Assembly (NCBI RefSeq): GCF_000613805.1
Contig: NZ_BAJR01000003.1
Span: 1 to 64,000 of the forward strand
DNA length: 64,000 nt
DNA from: Phocaeicola paurosaccharolyticus JCM 15092
Lineage (GTDB): Bacteria > Bacteroidota > Bacteroidia > Bacteroidales > Bacteroidaceae
Direction: 5' to 3'
Positions 49,772 to 59,517 of the stretch are shown piece by piece. The translations under genes and the position numbers were made by a program. A model generated the notes under the pieces. The model did no database searches, was not told the DNA's origin, and saw nothing but the letters and a program-made list of their open reading frames with translations. Numbering within the stretch: the first letter of the stretch is position 1; each line of letters opens with the position of its first letter.

Positions 49772-50848
49772 TTAATACTTCTTTCCATCAACAGTAATAT
49801 ATCTGTATTCTACATTATCTGCATCATCAGTCACCATAAGTGGTCTCTCATCACTATTATGATAGTGGAAGTTGACACCGTTTAAAGTTATTCCACTTGC
49901 ATGGCGTATGTAAAATCCTTTGGCAGGAATAGTACCGAACATCCATGGCTCAGGGTAGACCTTTTCCTGTTCTGCAGCTTTCAACTCTCCATCTTCTTTG
50001 CTATATCCTCCCTTATAATATATGTTGATATTGCTCAGGGTAACATCCTCTATTTTGTGACCAGGTATGCCACTTATTATAGATGAGTATCTGGAATCGG
50101 CATTGAAAACGTTTATATTGCTTATTATGATACGTTTCATACTTCCTACCTGAGTACCTTGCGGACTTCTCAGTCTTGCACCTAGCCTTAAGAAAAGTGG
50201 TGAGTTGACTATATCTCTCATCGTAATATTGCTTATCACAATATCTTCAAGCTTTCCACCGTCAACACTCTCAAGAGCCAATCCTCTACAACGTTCAAAT
50301 ATACAATTTGTTATAGCTATATTCTTAAATCCACCGCTGGATTCTGTGCCTAATTTTATTCTTCCTGTGACATATCCATGATCGGGAGCTTGTGGCTCAT
50401 CTCTTTGCCATGAGCAGTCGAGCATGCTACCTCTGTCGTATCCGCTAACAAAGCAGTCTGATATAGTCACATTTTCTGTATCTTTAAAATATCCAAGTGC
50501 ATACGATGATTTCAAAACGATAGCATCGTCCCATGGTGAGTTGACACTGCAATTGCTTATACGTACATTCTTGCAGCAGTCAATATCAAATCCATCGCGG
50601 TTGGTATCGACCTTGACGTTTATTATTGTAAGATTGTCTACACCTGTCGCCAAGAGTCCGAAGTGACCACAGTTGAACATGGAGAAATCTTTTAGTGTGA
50701 TATTCTTGCATAGCTTAAGACTTATGGCCTTGTTGCCTACGCCTGCCAACCTGCTCTCTTCTCTGGTCAGTCCTTTTCCATAAATAGTTCCCGGTCCGCT
50801 GATAGTTATATCTTCAAGTTGATTCCCCATATAAGGGAGTTCTTCCAA
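49772..50848 (-). CDS. GH28 polygalacturonase-like, C-terminal piece (frameshifted)
   Basis: 358 codons; the first ~10 residues are out-of-frame and the family sequence begins at LEDITISGPGTIYGKGL. The right-handed beta-helix follows with the active-site blocks DTNRDGFDID, SPWDDAIVLKSS (the paired Asp) and VSGYDRGSMLDCSW. The C-terminus is complete. It should hydrolyse galacturonosyl linkages, perhaps in rhamnogalacturonan rather than plain homogalacturonan given the neighbours. Only the first ~115 residues are separated from it by the frameshift near 50815. Confidence 0.88.
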   Translation of the reverse strand: MEELPYMGNQLEDITISGPGTIYGKGLTREESRLAGVGNKAISLKLCKNITLKDFSMFNCGHFGLLATGVDNLTIINVKVDTNRDGFDIDCCKNVRISNCSVNSPWDDAIVLKSSYALGYFKDTENVTISDCFVSGYDRGSMLDCSWQRDEPQAPDHGYVTGRIKLGTESSGGFKNIAITNCIFERCRGLALESVDGGKLEDIVISNITMRDIVNSPLFLRLGARLRSPQGTQVGSMKRIIISNINVFNADSRYSSIISGIPGHKIEDVTLSNINIYYKGGYSKEDGELKAAEQEKVYPEPWMFGTIPAKGFYIRHASGITLNGVNFHYHNSDERPLMVTDDADNVEYRYITVDGKKY

Positions 50849-51183
50849 TGGCTATGTCCAAAATCTTGGAACTTGTTATGTTCATTATTTTCAGCATTAT
50901 CGAATCCTTGTTCTTCAGTAGGGAAAGCTGCTATTATTCTTGCACCTTGCTCCAGATATAGGTTTATGTGACTGGCGAGTCGGATTGAGTAGCATGAATA
51001 GTCACCAGAGGGCATATATACTGTACCTCCGCCATTCTTTGCTGCATCTTCAATAGCACTGTTTATTGATTGAGAATCTATATTTATGCCATCTGCTTTT
51101 GCACCATAATCTTTTACATTGTACACCTTTGCCTGAAGAATCAAAGGGATGATACAAAGTGTTATAATAATTAGCTTTTTCAT
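50806..51183 (-). CDS. GH28 polygalacturonase-like, N-terminal piece (frameshifted)
   Basis: 125 codons: a signal peptide (MKKLIIITLCIIPLILQA), the pectate-lyase-superfamily start VYNVKDYGAKADGINIDSQSI and GGGTVYMPSGDYSCYSI. It reads to HWKNSLIWGINL and then KI-stop, where the family continues as LEDITISG in another frame; a single missing G in the AACTTGAAG stretch explains it. The start ATG overlaps the stop of the CBM9-like gene by four bases (ATGA). Confidence 0.87.
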   Translation of the reverse strand: MKKLIIITLCIIPLILQAKVYNVKDYGAKADGINIDSQSINSAIEDAAKNGGGTVYMPSGDYSCYSIRLASHINLYLEQGARIIAAFPTEEQGFDNAENNEHNKFQDFGHSHWKNSLIWGINLKI

Positions 51184-51992
51184 GATTTTTTATTTGTTGG
51201 CATTAGTTTAAACTTACGTAGGAAAGATGCATTTCCGTACATTTTATGCTCGTTGGAGAGATTCCAGAATCCATCTTTTGATGTAGGATTTTCATCCCAA
51301 TCTATGATTGCCCAAGATAGTCCTATTTCATTTCCCTCCTTAAGTATAGATTGTCTTGATTTCTCAGGGCCATCAGCATCTGCATGATTGAAAGGAGTAA
51401 TATAAAATTCAAGGATAAGTTTCCCTGATCCACCCTCTTTGAAATCATATTTATATGCAAAGTCGGAGTAAGGTTTCTTCTTAAGCCACACTTGTGGTCC
51501 CCAAAGCATGCACCAGTCTTCTCCATGAGGAGGGGTGAATATATGATAGTTCTGTGCTGAACATCCATGAAACTTAAACCATGCTTGCCATACATCCTTA
51601 GATGCTGTCGGGTGAAAACGGTCAATGAAAGGTCCACCGGAACAATCGCCATCTACAACAACCTCGAAGATGTCGGTGTTTAAAGAATTCTCGCTGAAAC
51701 GCCAATAGTTATCGTATGCCTCGTATAGGAAATATATCTTCTGCTCACTTACACTCCATCCTACCTTTACGTTAACTTTTAATGTTTTCTCATCGGGACG
51801 TTCGTGCTTCTTCTCATCATCGGTGAGTAGTGCCTCAGTTAAATTATAACTCTCGGGAACAGATTTCCAGTCGTCACCATTACCATCGATAACAGGTGTC
51901 TTATCAGTTTGGAACTGATATATCTTAAACTCCTGAGCATATACGCTAATGCTTAAAAGCGTCATAATCATATATACACTGAGACTTTTCAT
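51180..51992 (-). CDS. CBM9-like carbohydrate-binding protein
   Basis: 270 residues with a signal peptide (MKSLSVYMIMTLLSISVYA). The rest is a single family-9-type sugar-binding domain: TPVIDGNGDDWKSVPE near the start, NVKVGWSVSEQKIYFLYEAYDN and the DIFEVVVDGDCSGG block. No catalytic domain is attached. It probably binds released pectic oligosaccharides in the periplasm or at the surface. Both ends overlap neighbouring genes by four bases (ATGA), showing tight translational coupling. Confidence 0.8.
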   Translation of the reverse strand: MKSLSVYMIMTLLSISVYAQEFKIYQFQTDKTPVIDGNGDDWKSVPESYNLTEALLTDDEKKHERPDEKTLKVNVKVGWSVSEQKIYFLYEAYDNYWRFSENSLNTDIFEVVVDGDCSGGPFIDRFHPTASKDVWQAWFKFHGCSAQNYHIFTPPHGEDWCMLWGPQVWLKKKPYSDFAYKYDFKEGGSGKLILEFYITPFNHADADGPEKSRQSILKEGNEIGLSWAIIDWDENPTSKDGFWNLSNEHKMYGNASFLRKFKLMPTNKKS

Positions 51993-52699
51993 CTTTTTGC
52001 TTTTAGAGTCGTATTAAAAAGACTTGGTAGTAATGAATAGTTATAGTCTGCCTTATTATTTTGCTTATAAAGACAGATATATAAAGGGGACTCATTGTTA
52101 AGTTTAGCGGTTGAGGAGATAACAGTTGCATCAGTTTTCTTACTTGAATTTATAAGTTCAATAGGAGAGGTTTGCTTGTGTGCATCTACTAAAAGGATAT
52201 TGTTTCCTTGTGGCATGACACCATTAATAGTCTTTAATTTCATTACTTCTCCATAGTAAGAAGTGAATGCATTTCCTTCTGTACAGAACACATTGTCTTT
52301 ACACTCCTGAGGGTTTATATCCTTTATATTACTAGTTGTCTCTTTACCGTGACATCCACCGAAAGCCCAGCATAACTTAACATCATCGGCTAAATTTTGG
52401 GCTGTAACCTGAATGACCAGCCCATCTGTATCAAGTAGGCTTAATACTGTAATTTTCAGTTTACCTTTTTTCAATAGGCCACCTGTCAAAGAATAACTAT
52501 TACCGCTATTATCTATTTTACATTCATCTGTCCAGCAGCTCTTCTCTCCACAGATGATGCCAAGTCTCAATTTCCCAGCCCCATCTTTCAGAGTAAGGGG
52601 TATTGATTGAGCATGTAGACTTCCTGCAGAGAAAAGTATGCATAAGATGATTGTGCAGAAATAGCAGTTAATAGTTTTATTCCTTATCATATTTGACAT
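51989..52699 (-). CDS. DUF4450-like N-terminal domain protein (short)
   Basis: 236 residues (or 233 from the second ATG) with a signal peptide ending near LHA-QS. The middle (DTDGLVIQVTAQNLADDVKLCWAFGGCHGKE, KDNVFCTEGNAFTSYYGE) recalls the N-terminal domain of DUF4450 proteins, which are normally about 1,000 residues and continue with an (alpha/alpha)6 domain. Here the protein stops right after LLPSLFNTT, where the large domain would begin, and the stop overlaps the CBM9-like start. It is either a deliberate short form or the relic of a shortened gene. Family assignment is from memory of the pattern and is moderate. Confidence 0.5.
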   Translation of the reverse strand: MSNMIRNKTINCYFCTIILCILFSAGSLHAQSIPLTLKDGAGKLRLGIICGEKSCWTDECKIDNSGNSYSLTGGLLKKGKLKITVLSLLDTDGLVIQVTAQNLADDVKLCWAFGGCHGKETTSNIKDINPQECKDNVFCTEGNAFTSYYGEVMKLKTINGVMPQGNNILLVDAHKQTSPIELINSSKKTDATVISSTAKLNNESPLYICLYKQNNKADYNYSLLPSLFNTTLKAKR

Positions 52700-52910
52700 C
52701 TATTTTAGCGTTATTGTTATTATTCAAGATAATCTTGTTTCTATCTTCAACCTTTAGACGAATCTTCTTTATGATGAATTTGTCGGTGAATTTTATCACT
52801 CCGGCTTTACCAACTTTTGCATATATGTTGCTCACCTTGAAATCACTTATTCTGATCTTATCATCCCAACCAGAAGCAGAGATAAATGTTCCGCAACGTT
52901 CTGCTTTCAA
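52677..52910 (-). CDS. 77-residue beta-helix-like fragment, unrecognised
   Basis: An open frame from a TTG at 52910 to the stop at 52677, overlapping the next gene by 23 bases. It has no signal peptide. The pattern ISDFKVSNIYAKVGKAGVIKFTD with regular hydrophobic spacing looks like the C-terminal coils of a right-handed beta-helix protein. It is in frame with the CE12 gene across TAG TAA. It could be the tail of a lost GH28/pectate-lyase-like gene. No good start signal is seen. Confidence 0.35.
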   Translation of the reverse strand: MKAERCGTFISASGWDDKIRISDFKVSNIYAKVGKAGVIKFTDKFIIKKIRLKVEDRNKIILNNNNNAKIDVKYDKE

Positions 52911-52916
52911 ATTTTA

Positions 52917-54188
52917 CTAATTCCCATCAGGCTTTTCAATCTCTGTAAATGGACTATTGCTCCATTTAAAACTATCTATTGGGTCTGGTTTTGCAGGATT
53001 ATACTCCTTATAATCATCCCTTAAGAATTTAATAATAGGTAATTTATTCTTTTTCATACCCTCAATAACACATTTTGCTATCTGATAAGCACCATATGGG
53101 TTGAAGTGTGTATTGTCTTTAAGGTCAACCTTCTGTCCCGGGTATGATCCGGCAGGGTAGTGGACAAATGCTTTTGTAGAATTCTCCACTCCAAGAGATT
53201 CGTATAGGGTACGTGTCATCTCGTTGAGCTCGATAATAGGTATATTCTCTTTAGCTGCAAGGAATCTCATAGCCTCTGGATAGTTCTCATGAGTATCTTG
53301 TATCTTTCCGCTATTATTGAAGCTACGTCTCTGAGTTGGAGTCACCAAGATTGGGTAAGCTCCTCTTAGTCTGGCTTCATCAATGAATGTTTTCAGGCTT
53401 GTCATGAATGAGTAGTAAGCCCCTTTGCCTGGTCCTTTCTGTTTTTGATCATTATGACCGAACTCTAACAATATATAATCACCCTTTTTCATCTGTGTAA
53501 GGGCCTTTTTCAATCGTTTAGCACTAATGAAGGTATTTGAACTCTCTCCAGACTCTGCATAGTTTGCAAAGCATACGCTGTCATTGAAAAAGCGAGGTAT
53601 CATCTGTCCCCAGCTGGCCCAAGGCTCATTATCCTGATCGACAACTGTTGAGTTGCCACATAAGAATATGGTAGGAACATTTTCAACTCTTTCGATAATA
53701 AGCTCTGATAATAGAGGAGCATCGCCATTGAACTCTAAAGTCAGCTTGTCATCCCAATTTAACTTCTTTTGTTCACGTGGCTTTATTGAGACATCCTCAT
53801 TAGGTGATATGTGTTTGTCTCTTTTATTTATAGTAAAAGAGCACTCTTTTAACTCTCCTTTTGCTGTTTTTACATTCTCAAAAAAGAGTCTTCTTGATTC
53901 TCCTCTTACAGTAGTGCTACCTGATGACTTTTTACTACCTATAATTGAGGTAATATGATAGTTTCCGTCAGGAAGTTGTACAGAGAAGAAGAAAGGTTTT
54001 TTATCACCGGCATTAGGCGATGGCTGTATGTCGTATCCATATTTAGCATCTATAGAGAACCTATCGGATGACTTTATCTTTATATATCCACTTTTTGTGC
54101 TCTTCTTTGATGTGAAATCGAACTTATATGTCTGTGCTTTAACCGAAATAATGGAAAGAAGACATATAGCAAATATTGTATATTTCAT
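52917..54188 (-). CDS. CE12 rhamnogalacturonan acetylesterase (SGNH hydrolase)
   Basis: 423 residues with a signal peptide (MKYTIFAICLLSIISVKA). The N-terminal ~140 residues form a galactose-binding-like sandwich. The SGNH domain has the nucleophile Ser in LCGNSTVVDQ, Gly in NYAESGESS, Asn in FGHNDQK and the Asp/His pair in LKDNTHFNPYGA. This is the CE12 pattern, removing acetyl groups from galacturonate in rhamnogalacturonan. It starts one base after the GH2 gene ends. Confidence 0.92.
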   Translation of the reverse strand: MKYTIFAICLLSIISVKAQTYKFDFTSKKSTKSGYIKIKSSDRFSIDAKYGYDIQPSPNAGDKKPFFFSVQLPDGNYHITSIIGSKKSSGSTTVRGESRRLFFENVKTAKGELKECSFTINKRDKHISPNEDVSIKPREQKKLNWDDKLTLEFNGDAPLLSELIIERVENVPTIFLCGNSTVVDQDNEPWASWGQMIPRFFNDSVCFANYAESGESSNTFISAKRLKKALTQMKKGDYILLEFGHNDQKQKGPGKGAYYSFMTSLKTFIDEARLRGAYPILVTPTQRRSFNNSGKIQDTHENYPEAMRFLAAKENIPIIELNEMTRTLYESLGVENSTKAFVHYPAGSYPGQKVDLKDNTHFNPYGAYQIAKCVIEGMKKNKLPIIKFLRDDYKEYNPAKPDPIDSFKWSNSPFTEIEKPDGN

Positions 54189-54189
54189 A

Positions 54190-57057
54190 TTAATTGATTT
54201 TTGGTTTTAACTCATCAGGAGATTCATTGGTATATGTTTTCACTTTGCCTGCACTTTTTGTGAACAAGTCGCTTATTTGTGACAATGTTATGCTATTCTC
54301 GGGGCGGAAATAGTCCGAATTCATATAATCTACAATTGACTTGAAGAGCTGTCGTGCAACAATTCTTTCCTCCGGATTAGAGGTGATATCCATACTTGTC
54401 ATTATTAGTTTGCCATTTGATACATTAGCCTCGAAGAGTGTACCAATCTTACGGCTTATAAACCAAGTATCTATGCTTTGAACTGTTGGTTGGAAAGAGG
54501 CAGGGAAATCAGTAAACTGCATTACCTGTGCTCTGTTAAGTAGCTCCCACCACTGTAAATTACTATGATATTCTGTTGGAAACTCCTTAAATATAGGATG
54601 CTTAGGGTTCACCAAAATACCTGTGGTATGTGGTGGACGCATCTTGAACCATGAAGTGTTCCAGAATACAGGAGTGAAATGTTGGACAACCTCTTTACCG
54701 TAATTTATCTTTCCGGCAGCGGTAATTAGTACTTTACCACCTTTATCAAGGATGTCGATAGCCTTTTTATTAAGAGTATCAGTGATGTAAATATCGGCAA
54801 TATCAATATCTGTCTTTGCCGGATATACCCAGAAATCCCAGCCATTAATTGAACTTGTTCCCTCTATTTTTACTTCTAGGTTTAGCTTTGTAGCTTTGCT
54901 TATTGAGGAGAGGTCGAATGTGAGATCACCTATCTTATTAAGATTGCCGATAGGAATTTCTGGAGTATTTATTCTACCCTGATAGTATATTTTGCCATAT
55001 TCATCACTTAATGTATATAGAATGTTTGTGTTTCTAATTGGAGCTTTTCCGAAATGAGCAACCTCAATACTAGCTTTCAACTGTTCGCTGTTATTGTAAA
55101 CAAACTTCTCAGTGCGCATAAGCGGTACAGTAGGAGAACAGAAACGTTTCCATGAAGATGCATCCATATAACCTTTCTCTTCAAAGAATACATCAAGTAT
55201 TCCTACAAGAGCAGTGCCCTGACCAGAATAGTCATTCAATGAGAGTAGTTGGAATCCGGCATAGTCGGGTGTACGTAAAGTCTTCTCTATTTCATATTTA
55301 TAACATAGTGCCTGCAGTTTGCCACTTGCCATATTGAACATATGTGCCTGCTCCGACATATTGTTGTCTGCAAGTATATCTTTAAATATTTCGAAGTTCT
55401 TGGCTTTATTGACTCCTGTATATTTGTTTATCTCATCAAAATTAGGGAATGCACACCATTGTCCTGTCTCATGTGACACGTATGGTTGCTTGACTGTGTC
55501 AATACGGTTCTGAAACCTATAGTCATCATCTGTTGAAGGTTTTGCTTTTGACCATGTAAGTCCTCTCGCTCCAGCTTTCACATGATATTGACTCTTTGGT
55601 TGCCATTGCCATCCATTGCCTACAGATGCTCCGGTATACATATGTCTGTTGTCTGTAGCTTTCCAATAGTCAACGAACTTGCTTACCCAATCTACCCAAC
55701 GTCCACTAGGTTCATTGCCACATGCAAGCATGCAGTATGATGGATAATTGCCATATTGTTTTGTCAAAGCAATAGTCTCATCCATGAGGTATTTATCTAT
55801 AGGTTGTCCCATACCTAATTTAGGGCCATGGTTTGGCCAGCTAGGTCCTTCAGGTTGAAGATAGAAGCCGACCTTGTCGGCAGCTATAAATGCAGCCTCT
55901 GGTGGGCAGTAAGAGTGAAAACGCATGTGATTAAGTCCGTAATTGCGACAAATTCTGAATACTCTCTCCCAACTTTCTACATCCATTGGGGCATATCCGG
56001 TGATAGGGAAGTCGCAGTTCTCAACTGTTCCGCGCAACATAATCTTTATGTCATTGAGATAAAACCATTTACCTCTTATCTCGAACTTACGCATACCAAA
56101 TTGAACCTCTTTTACCTGTTCACCTCTGGATGTCTTAATTATAGCTTTCAATTTATATAGAGCAGGATCAAATTCATCCCACAGAAGCATATTATCTCCC
56201 ATAGGAAGAATCATTTCTGTTGTCATTCCTCCTTGAGTAAGTTGTACACTTTTTCTTATAGGATTTATGCGATGTTTCTTGTCTGTATTGAAACTCTCGG
56301 CGGAGAGTTCGATATCGGCTTTACCTTTTCCCTTAATGGTAAACTTTACTAAAGCCTGCTTCTTATCTACATCAGGATATACCTGAATATCATCAAAGTA
56401 TGTAGTTGGGGTACATTTTAAGGAGATCTCACCTACAATACCATTCCAGTTTCCTTGAGTCTGGTCGGTAACACTGTGGGAGTCTGCTCCTACGTTTATA
56501 TCTTTTATTCTGTTATCAACTCTTATTGCTATTTTGCATTTGCCACTATGCAGATATCCTGTCAAATCATATTGATGAGGCACACACAGGCTATTCTGCA
56601 TACCTACCTTTTTCCCGTTCACCCATACTGTTGTCTCAATATGTGGTCTTTCCAAGAAAAGTACTACGCGTTTCCCATTCCAGTTTGAAGGGATAGTAAC
56701 CTCTTTTATATACCACGCAACACCAACATAATGTCTGTTGGGAGTAAGGAAGAAAGGGAATTTAATATTTCCCTCCTTACGGTACTTTTCCATATATGGA
56801 TTGTAGTAATATGAACTGTCGTATAAACTTCCTGTCCATTTAGTCTTTGCAGTAACCATATCCCCCTTAAGTTTCTCGGGCATAGATCCTGGTAGATTGA
56901 TATTGTCGGACAAGACCTTATTATACCATTTCTCAATGATACCTTTGTCGTTTCTGTCAATACAGAATTTCCATCTACCAGACAAGTCAATATATTGTTG
57001 TGCACTGGCAGAGAAAAAGGTTAAAATAAGGAATGTTGCGAATAGCATTCTCTTCAT
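54190..57057 (-). CDS. GH2 glycosidase (RG-I operon)
   Basis: 955 residues with a signal peptide (MKRMLFATFLILTFFSASA). It has the GH2 sugar-binding domain (LSGRWKFCIDRND, RPHIETTVWVNGKKVG, NWNGIVGEISLKC), an Ig-like domain, and a TIM barrel with acid/base Glu in ACGNEPSGRW and nucleophile Glu in YVSHETGQWCAFP. A long C-terminal region follows with an amidotransferase-like fold (LDKGGKVLITAAG). GH2 members of this kind in rhamnogalacturonan loci are beta-galactosidases or beta-glucuronidases; the exact one is not clear. It is the first gene of the minus-strand operon. Confidence 0.9.
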   Translation of the reverse strand: MKRMLFATFLILTFFSASAQQYIDLSGRWKFCIDRNDKGIIEKWYNKVLSDNINLPGSMPEKLKGDMVTAKTKWTGSLYDSSYYYNPYMEKYRKEGNIKFPFFLTPNRHYVGVAWYIKEVTIPSNWNGKRVVLFLERPHIETTVWVNGKKVGMQNSLCVPHQYDLTGYLHSGKCKIAIRVDNRIKDINVGADSHSVTDQTQGNWNGIVGEISLKCTPTTYFDDIQVYPDVDKKQALVKFTIKGKGKADIELSAESFNTDKKHRINPIRKSVQLTQGGMTTEMILPMGDNMLLWDEFDPALYKLKAIIKTSRGEQVKEVQFGMRKFEIRGKWFYLNDIKIMLRGTVENCDFPITGYAPMDVESWERVFRICRNYGLNHMRFHSYCPPEAAFIAADKVGFYLQPEGPSWPNHGPKLGMGQPIDKYLMDETIALTKQYGNYPSYCMLACGNEPSGRWVDWVSKFVDYWKATDNRHMYTGASVGNGWQWQPKSQYHVKAGARGLTWSKAKPSTDDDYRFQNRIDTVKQPYVSHETGQWCAFPNFDEINKYTGVNKAKNFEIFKDILADNNMSEQAHMFNMASGKLQALCYKYEIEKTLRTPDYAGFQLLSLNDYSGQGTALVGILDVFFEEKGYMDASSWKRFCSPTVPLMRTEKFVYNNSEQLKASIEVAHFGKAPIRNTNILYTLSDEYGKIYYQGRINTPEIPIGNLNKIGDLTFDLSSISKATKLNLEVKIEGTSSINGWDFWVYPAKTDIDIADIYITDTLNKKAIDILDKGGKVLITAAGKINYGKEVVQHFTPVFWNTSWFKMRPPHTTGILVNPKHPIFKEFPTEYHSNLQWWELLNRAQVMQFTDFPASFQPTVQSIDTWFISRKIGTLFEANVSNGKLIMTSMDITSNPEERIVARQLFKSIVDYMNSDYFRPENSITLSQISDLFTKSAGKVKTYTNESPDELKPKIN

Positions 57058-57239
57058 AGCATGTAGTTTTATAAAATTTCAAGCTAAATTATTTAGTTAT
57101 TCTATTTTCAAGAATAGATATAAGTACATATCAATGGAATTTTGTATAAATCTTGTGTTAAGGGAGTTAATAATAGCAATTATGTACGATAATCCATCCA
57201 AATGCTCAATAAATTTAATAATAAATTACTGTCATAATT

Positions 57240-57247
57240 TATATTTG
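57240..57247 (+). promoter_or_regulatory. Candidate -7 box for the second GH42 gene
   Basis: TATATTTG matches TAnnTTTG, 92 bases before the GH42 ATG. The -33 position has only TTTA at 57214-57217. The 282-base divergent region 57058-57339 shows no other clear signal. Confidence 0.35.
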
Positions 57248-57339
57248 CTTATTATTGGCATATTGCATTAATACCTAAATAATATATTGAAATGGCGGAT
57301 GGACAACACCTTGAAAGACATTAATAAAATATATACAAA

Positions 57340-59415
57340 ATGAGAAAGAAACTTTTTTTATTGATTTTATCTTGTTTAACCACCTTAGGACTATCTGCTC
57401 AAGGAAGGTGGTTCAATGATAAGGATCTAACTCTTACCGGGGTATATTATTATCCTGAACATTGGGACGAGAGTGAATGGGATAGAGATTTTAAGAAGAT
57501 GCATGATCTTGGATTTGAATTTACCCATTTTGCTGAATTTGCATGGGCTCAACTTGAACCGGAGGAGGGTAAATATGACTTTGCTTGGTTAGATAAGGCT
57601 GTAGGTTTAGCGGCGAAATATAATCTTAAAGTTGTAATGTGTACCTCAACAGCTACCCCTCCGGTATGGCTCTCAAGGAGATATCCTGAGATCTTAATTA
57701 AAGAGGAGGATGGCACTATTCTTGACCATGGTGCACGTCAACATGCCTCTTTTGCTTCACCTCTTTATAGGAAGTTGGCATACAGAATGATTGAGAAATT
57801 AGCGGAACATTATGGTAATGATTCCAGAATAATTGGTTGGCAACTAGATAATGAGCCTGCTGTACAGTTTGACTATAACGATAGTGCAGAGAAGGCCTTC
57901 CGTGAATTTCTCAAGAAGAAATATGTAAATATAAAAGCTCTGAATGATGCTTGGGGCACAGCCTTTTGGAGTGAAGTCTACTCTTCATTTGATGAGATAA
58001 CATTGCCAAAGAGAAAACAGATGTTTATGAATCATCATCAGATTCTTGATTACAGACGTTTCGCTGCTGCTCAGACAAATGATTTTCTTAATGAGCAATC
58101 TTTACTGATAAAGAGATATGCAAAGAATCAGTGGGTTACAACTAACTATATCCCAAATTATGAGGAAGGACATATCGGAGGAAGCAAATCTCTTGATTTC
58201 CAAAGCTACACTCGTTACATGGTATATGGAGATAATGAAGGAATTGGAAGAAGAGGGTATAGGGTAGGCAATCCTCTTAGGATAGCTTTTGCAAATGATT
58301 TTTTCCGTCCCGTTCAAGGTACTTATGGTGTTATGGAACTTCAACCTGGACAAGTTAACTGGGGAAGTATAAATCCTCAGCCACTACCTGGAGCCGTACG
58401 TCTCTGGTTATGGAGCGTTTTTGCCGGAGGAAGTGATTTTGTTTGTACATACAGATTTCGACAGCCACTTTATGGAACAGAACAGTATCATTATGGAATT
58501 ATCGGACCGGATGGCGTGACTGTTACTCCTGGAGGATATGAATATAGTCAGTTTGTTAATGATATAAAAGAACTTAGAAAGCATTATAAGCCTCGTCAGC
58601 TTATGCCTAAGGAGTATTTGGCAAGACGCACTGCCATACTTTTCAATCATGAAAATTCATGGAGTATAGAGAGACAAAAGCAGAATGCTACATGGAATAC
58701 ATTAGGGCATGTGGAGAAATATTATAAAGCACTCAAATCTTTTGGGGCACCTGTTGACTTCATAACAGAAGATAAAGATTTTTCAGCCTATCCTTTCATG
58801 ATTGCTCCAGCGTATCAGTTGGCTGATGATGAGTTAGTAAGCAAATGGATAAAATATGTAGAGAATGGTGGTAATCTTATCCTTACATGCAGAACAGCTC
58901 AGAAAGATAGATTTGGACGTCTGCCTAAGGCTAAGTTCGGAGCTATGCTAAACAGACTAACAGGTAATGAGCTTGATTTTTATGATCTACTTCTCCCTAA
59001 TGACCCAGGTAAAGTTGTAATGGATAATAAGGTGTATAAGTGGAATACATGGGGGGAGATAATAAAACCAGCTCAGCAAGCAACTGTTTTAGCAAAATAT
59101 ACCGATGAGTTTTATGAAGGTGCACCAGCTGTTACAACACGTGATCTAGGAAAAGGTAGCATTACATATGTGGGAGTTGATTCTCAAGATGGGGCTTTAG
59201 AAATGGATATATTGAAGAAAATTTATCCGAAAAACAATGTACAAATATTGGATTTGCCTTTCGGAGTAACTATGGAATATAGAAATGGATTAGGTATTGT
59301 ACTTAACTATTCTGATAAACCTTATCAATTTGATCTCCCTAAAGAAGCAAAGGTTCTTATAGGAAAACCATTGATTGAGACTGCAGGAGTTCTAGTATTC
59401 TCAATAGCAAAATAA
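57340..59415 (+). CDS. GH42 beta-galactosidase (PUL 2)
   Basis: 691 residues with a signal peptide ending near LSA-QGR. The TIM barrel starts with LTGVYYYPEHWDESEWDRD. The acid/base Glu is in GWQLDNEPAV and the nucleophile Glu in VMELQPGQVNW. The amidotransferase-like domain (AYQLADDELVSKWIKYVENGG) and a small C-terminal domain follow, so it is full length and classical. It is alone on the plus strand, divergent from the GH2 operon and convergent with GH105. It should remove galactose from rhamnogalacturonan side chains. Confidence 0.94.
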   Translation: MRKKLFLLILSCLTTLGLSAQGRWFNDKDLTLTGVYYYPEHWDESEWDRDFKKMHDLGFEFTHFAEFAWAQLEPEEGKYDFAWLDKAVGLAAKYNLKVVMCTSTATPPVWLSRRYPEILIKEEDGTILDHGARQHASFASPLYRKLAYRMIEKLAEHYGNDSRIIGWQLDNEPAVQFDYNDSAEKAFREFLKKKYVNIKALNDAWGTAFWSEVYSSFDEITLPKRKQMFMNHHQILDYRRFAAAQTNDFLNEQSLLIKRYAKNQWVTTNYIPNYEEGHIGGSKSLDFQSYTRYMVYGDNEGIGRRGYRVGNPLRIAFANDFFRPVQGTYGVMELQPGQVNWGSINPQPLPGAVRLWLWSVFAGGSDFVCTYRFRQPLYGTEQYHYGIIGPDGVTVTPGGYEYSQFVNDIKELRKHYKPRQLMPKEYLARRTAILFNHENSWSIERQKQNATWNTLGHVEKYYKALKSFGAPVDFITEDKDFSAYPFMIAPAYQLADDELVSKWIKYVENGGNLILTCRTAQKDRFGRLPKAKFGAMLNRLTGNELDFYDLLLPNDPGKVVMDNKVYKWNTWGEIIKPAQQATVLAKYTDEFYEGAPAVTTRDLGKGSITYVGVDSQDGALEMDILKKIYPKNNVQILDLPFGVTMEYRNGLGIVLNYSDKPYQFDLPKEAKVLIGKPLIETAGVLVFSIAK

Positions 59416-59435
59416 CATTGATGCTAATATAAATT

Positions 59436-59467
59436 AAGGTCCTCTATGTGAATACATAGAGGACCTT
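59436..59467. terminator. Bidirectional terminator hairpin
   Basis: AAGGTCCTCTATGT (59436-59449) pairs perfectly with 59454-59467 across a four-base loop, with T following. It separates convergent GH42 and GH105. Confidence 0.8.
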
Positions 59468-59517
59468 TTCATAATCTTTTACCTATACTAAAAAATAACA
59501 CCTTTTCATGAAAACAT

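Noticed and set aside
52908-52919. Read-through of the CE12 stop codons into the 77-codon frame
   Set aside because: Two consecutive stops (TAG TAA) separate them and CE12 is already full length; the shared frame is likely chance.
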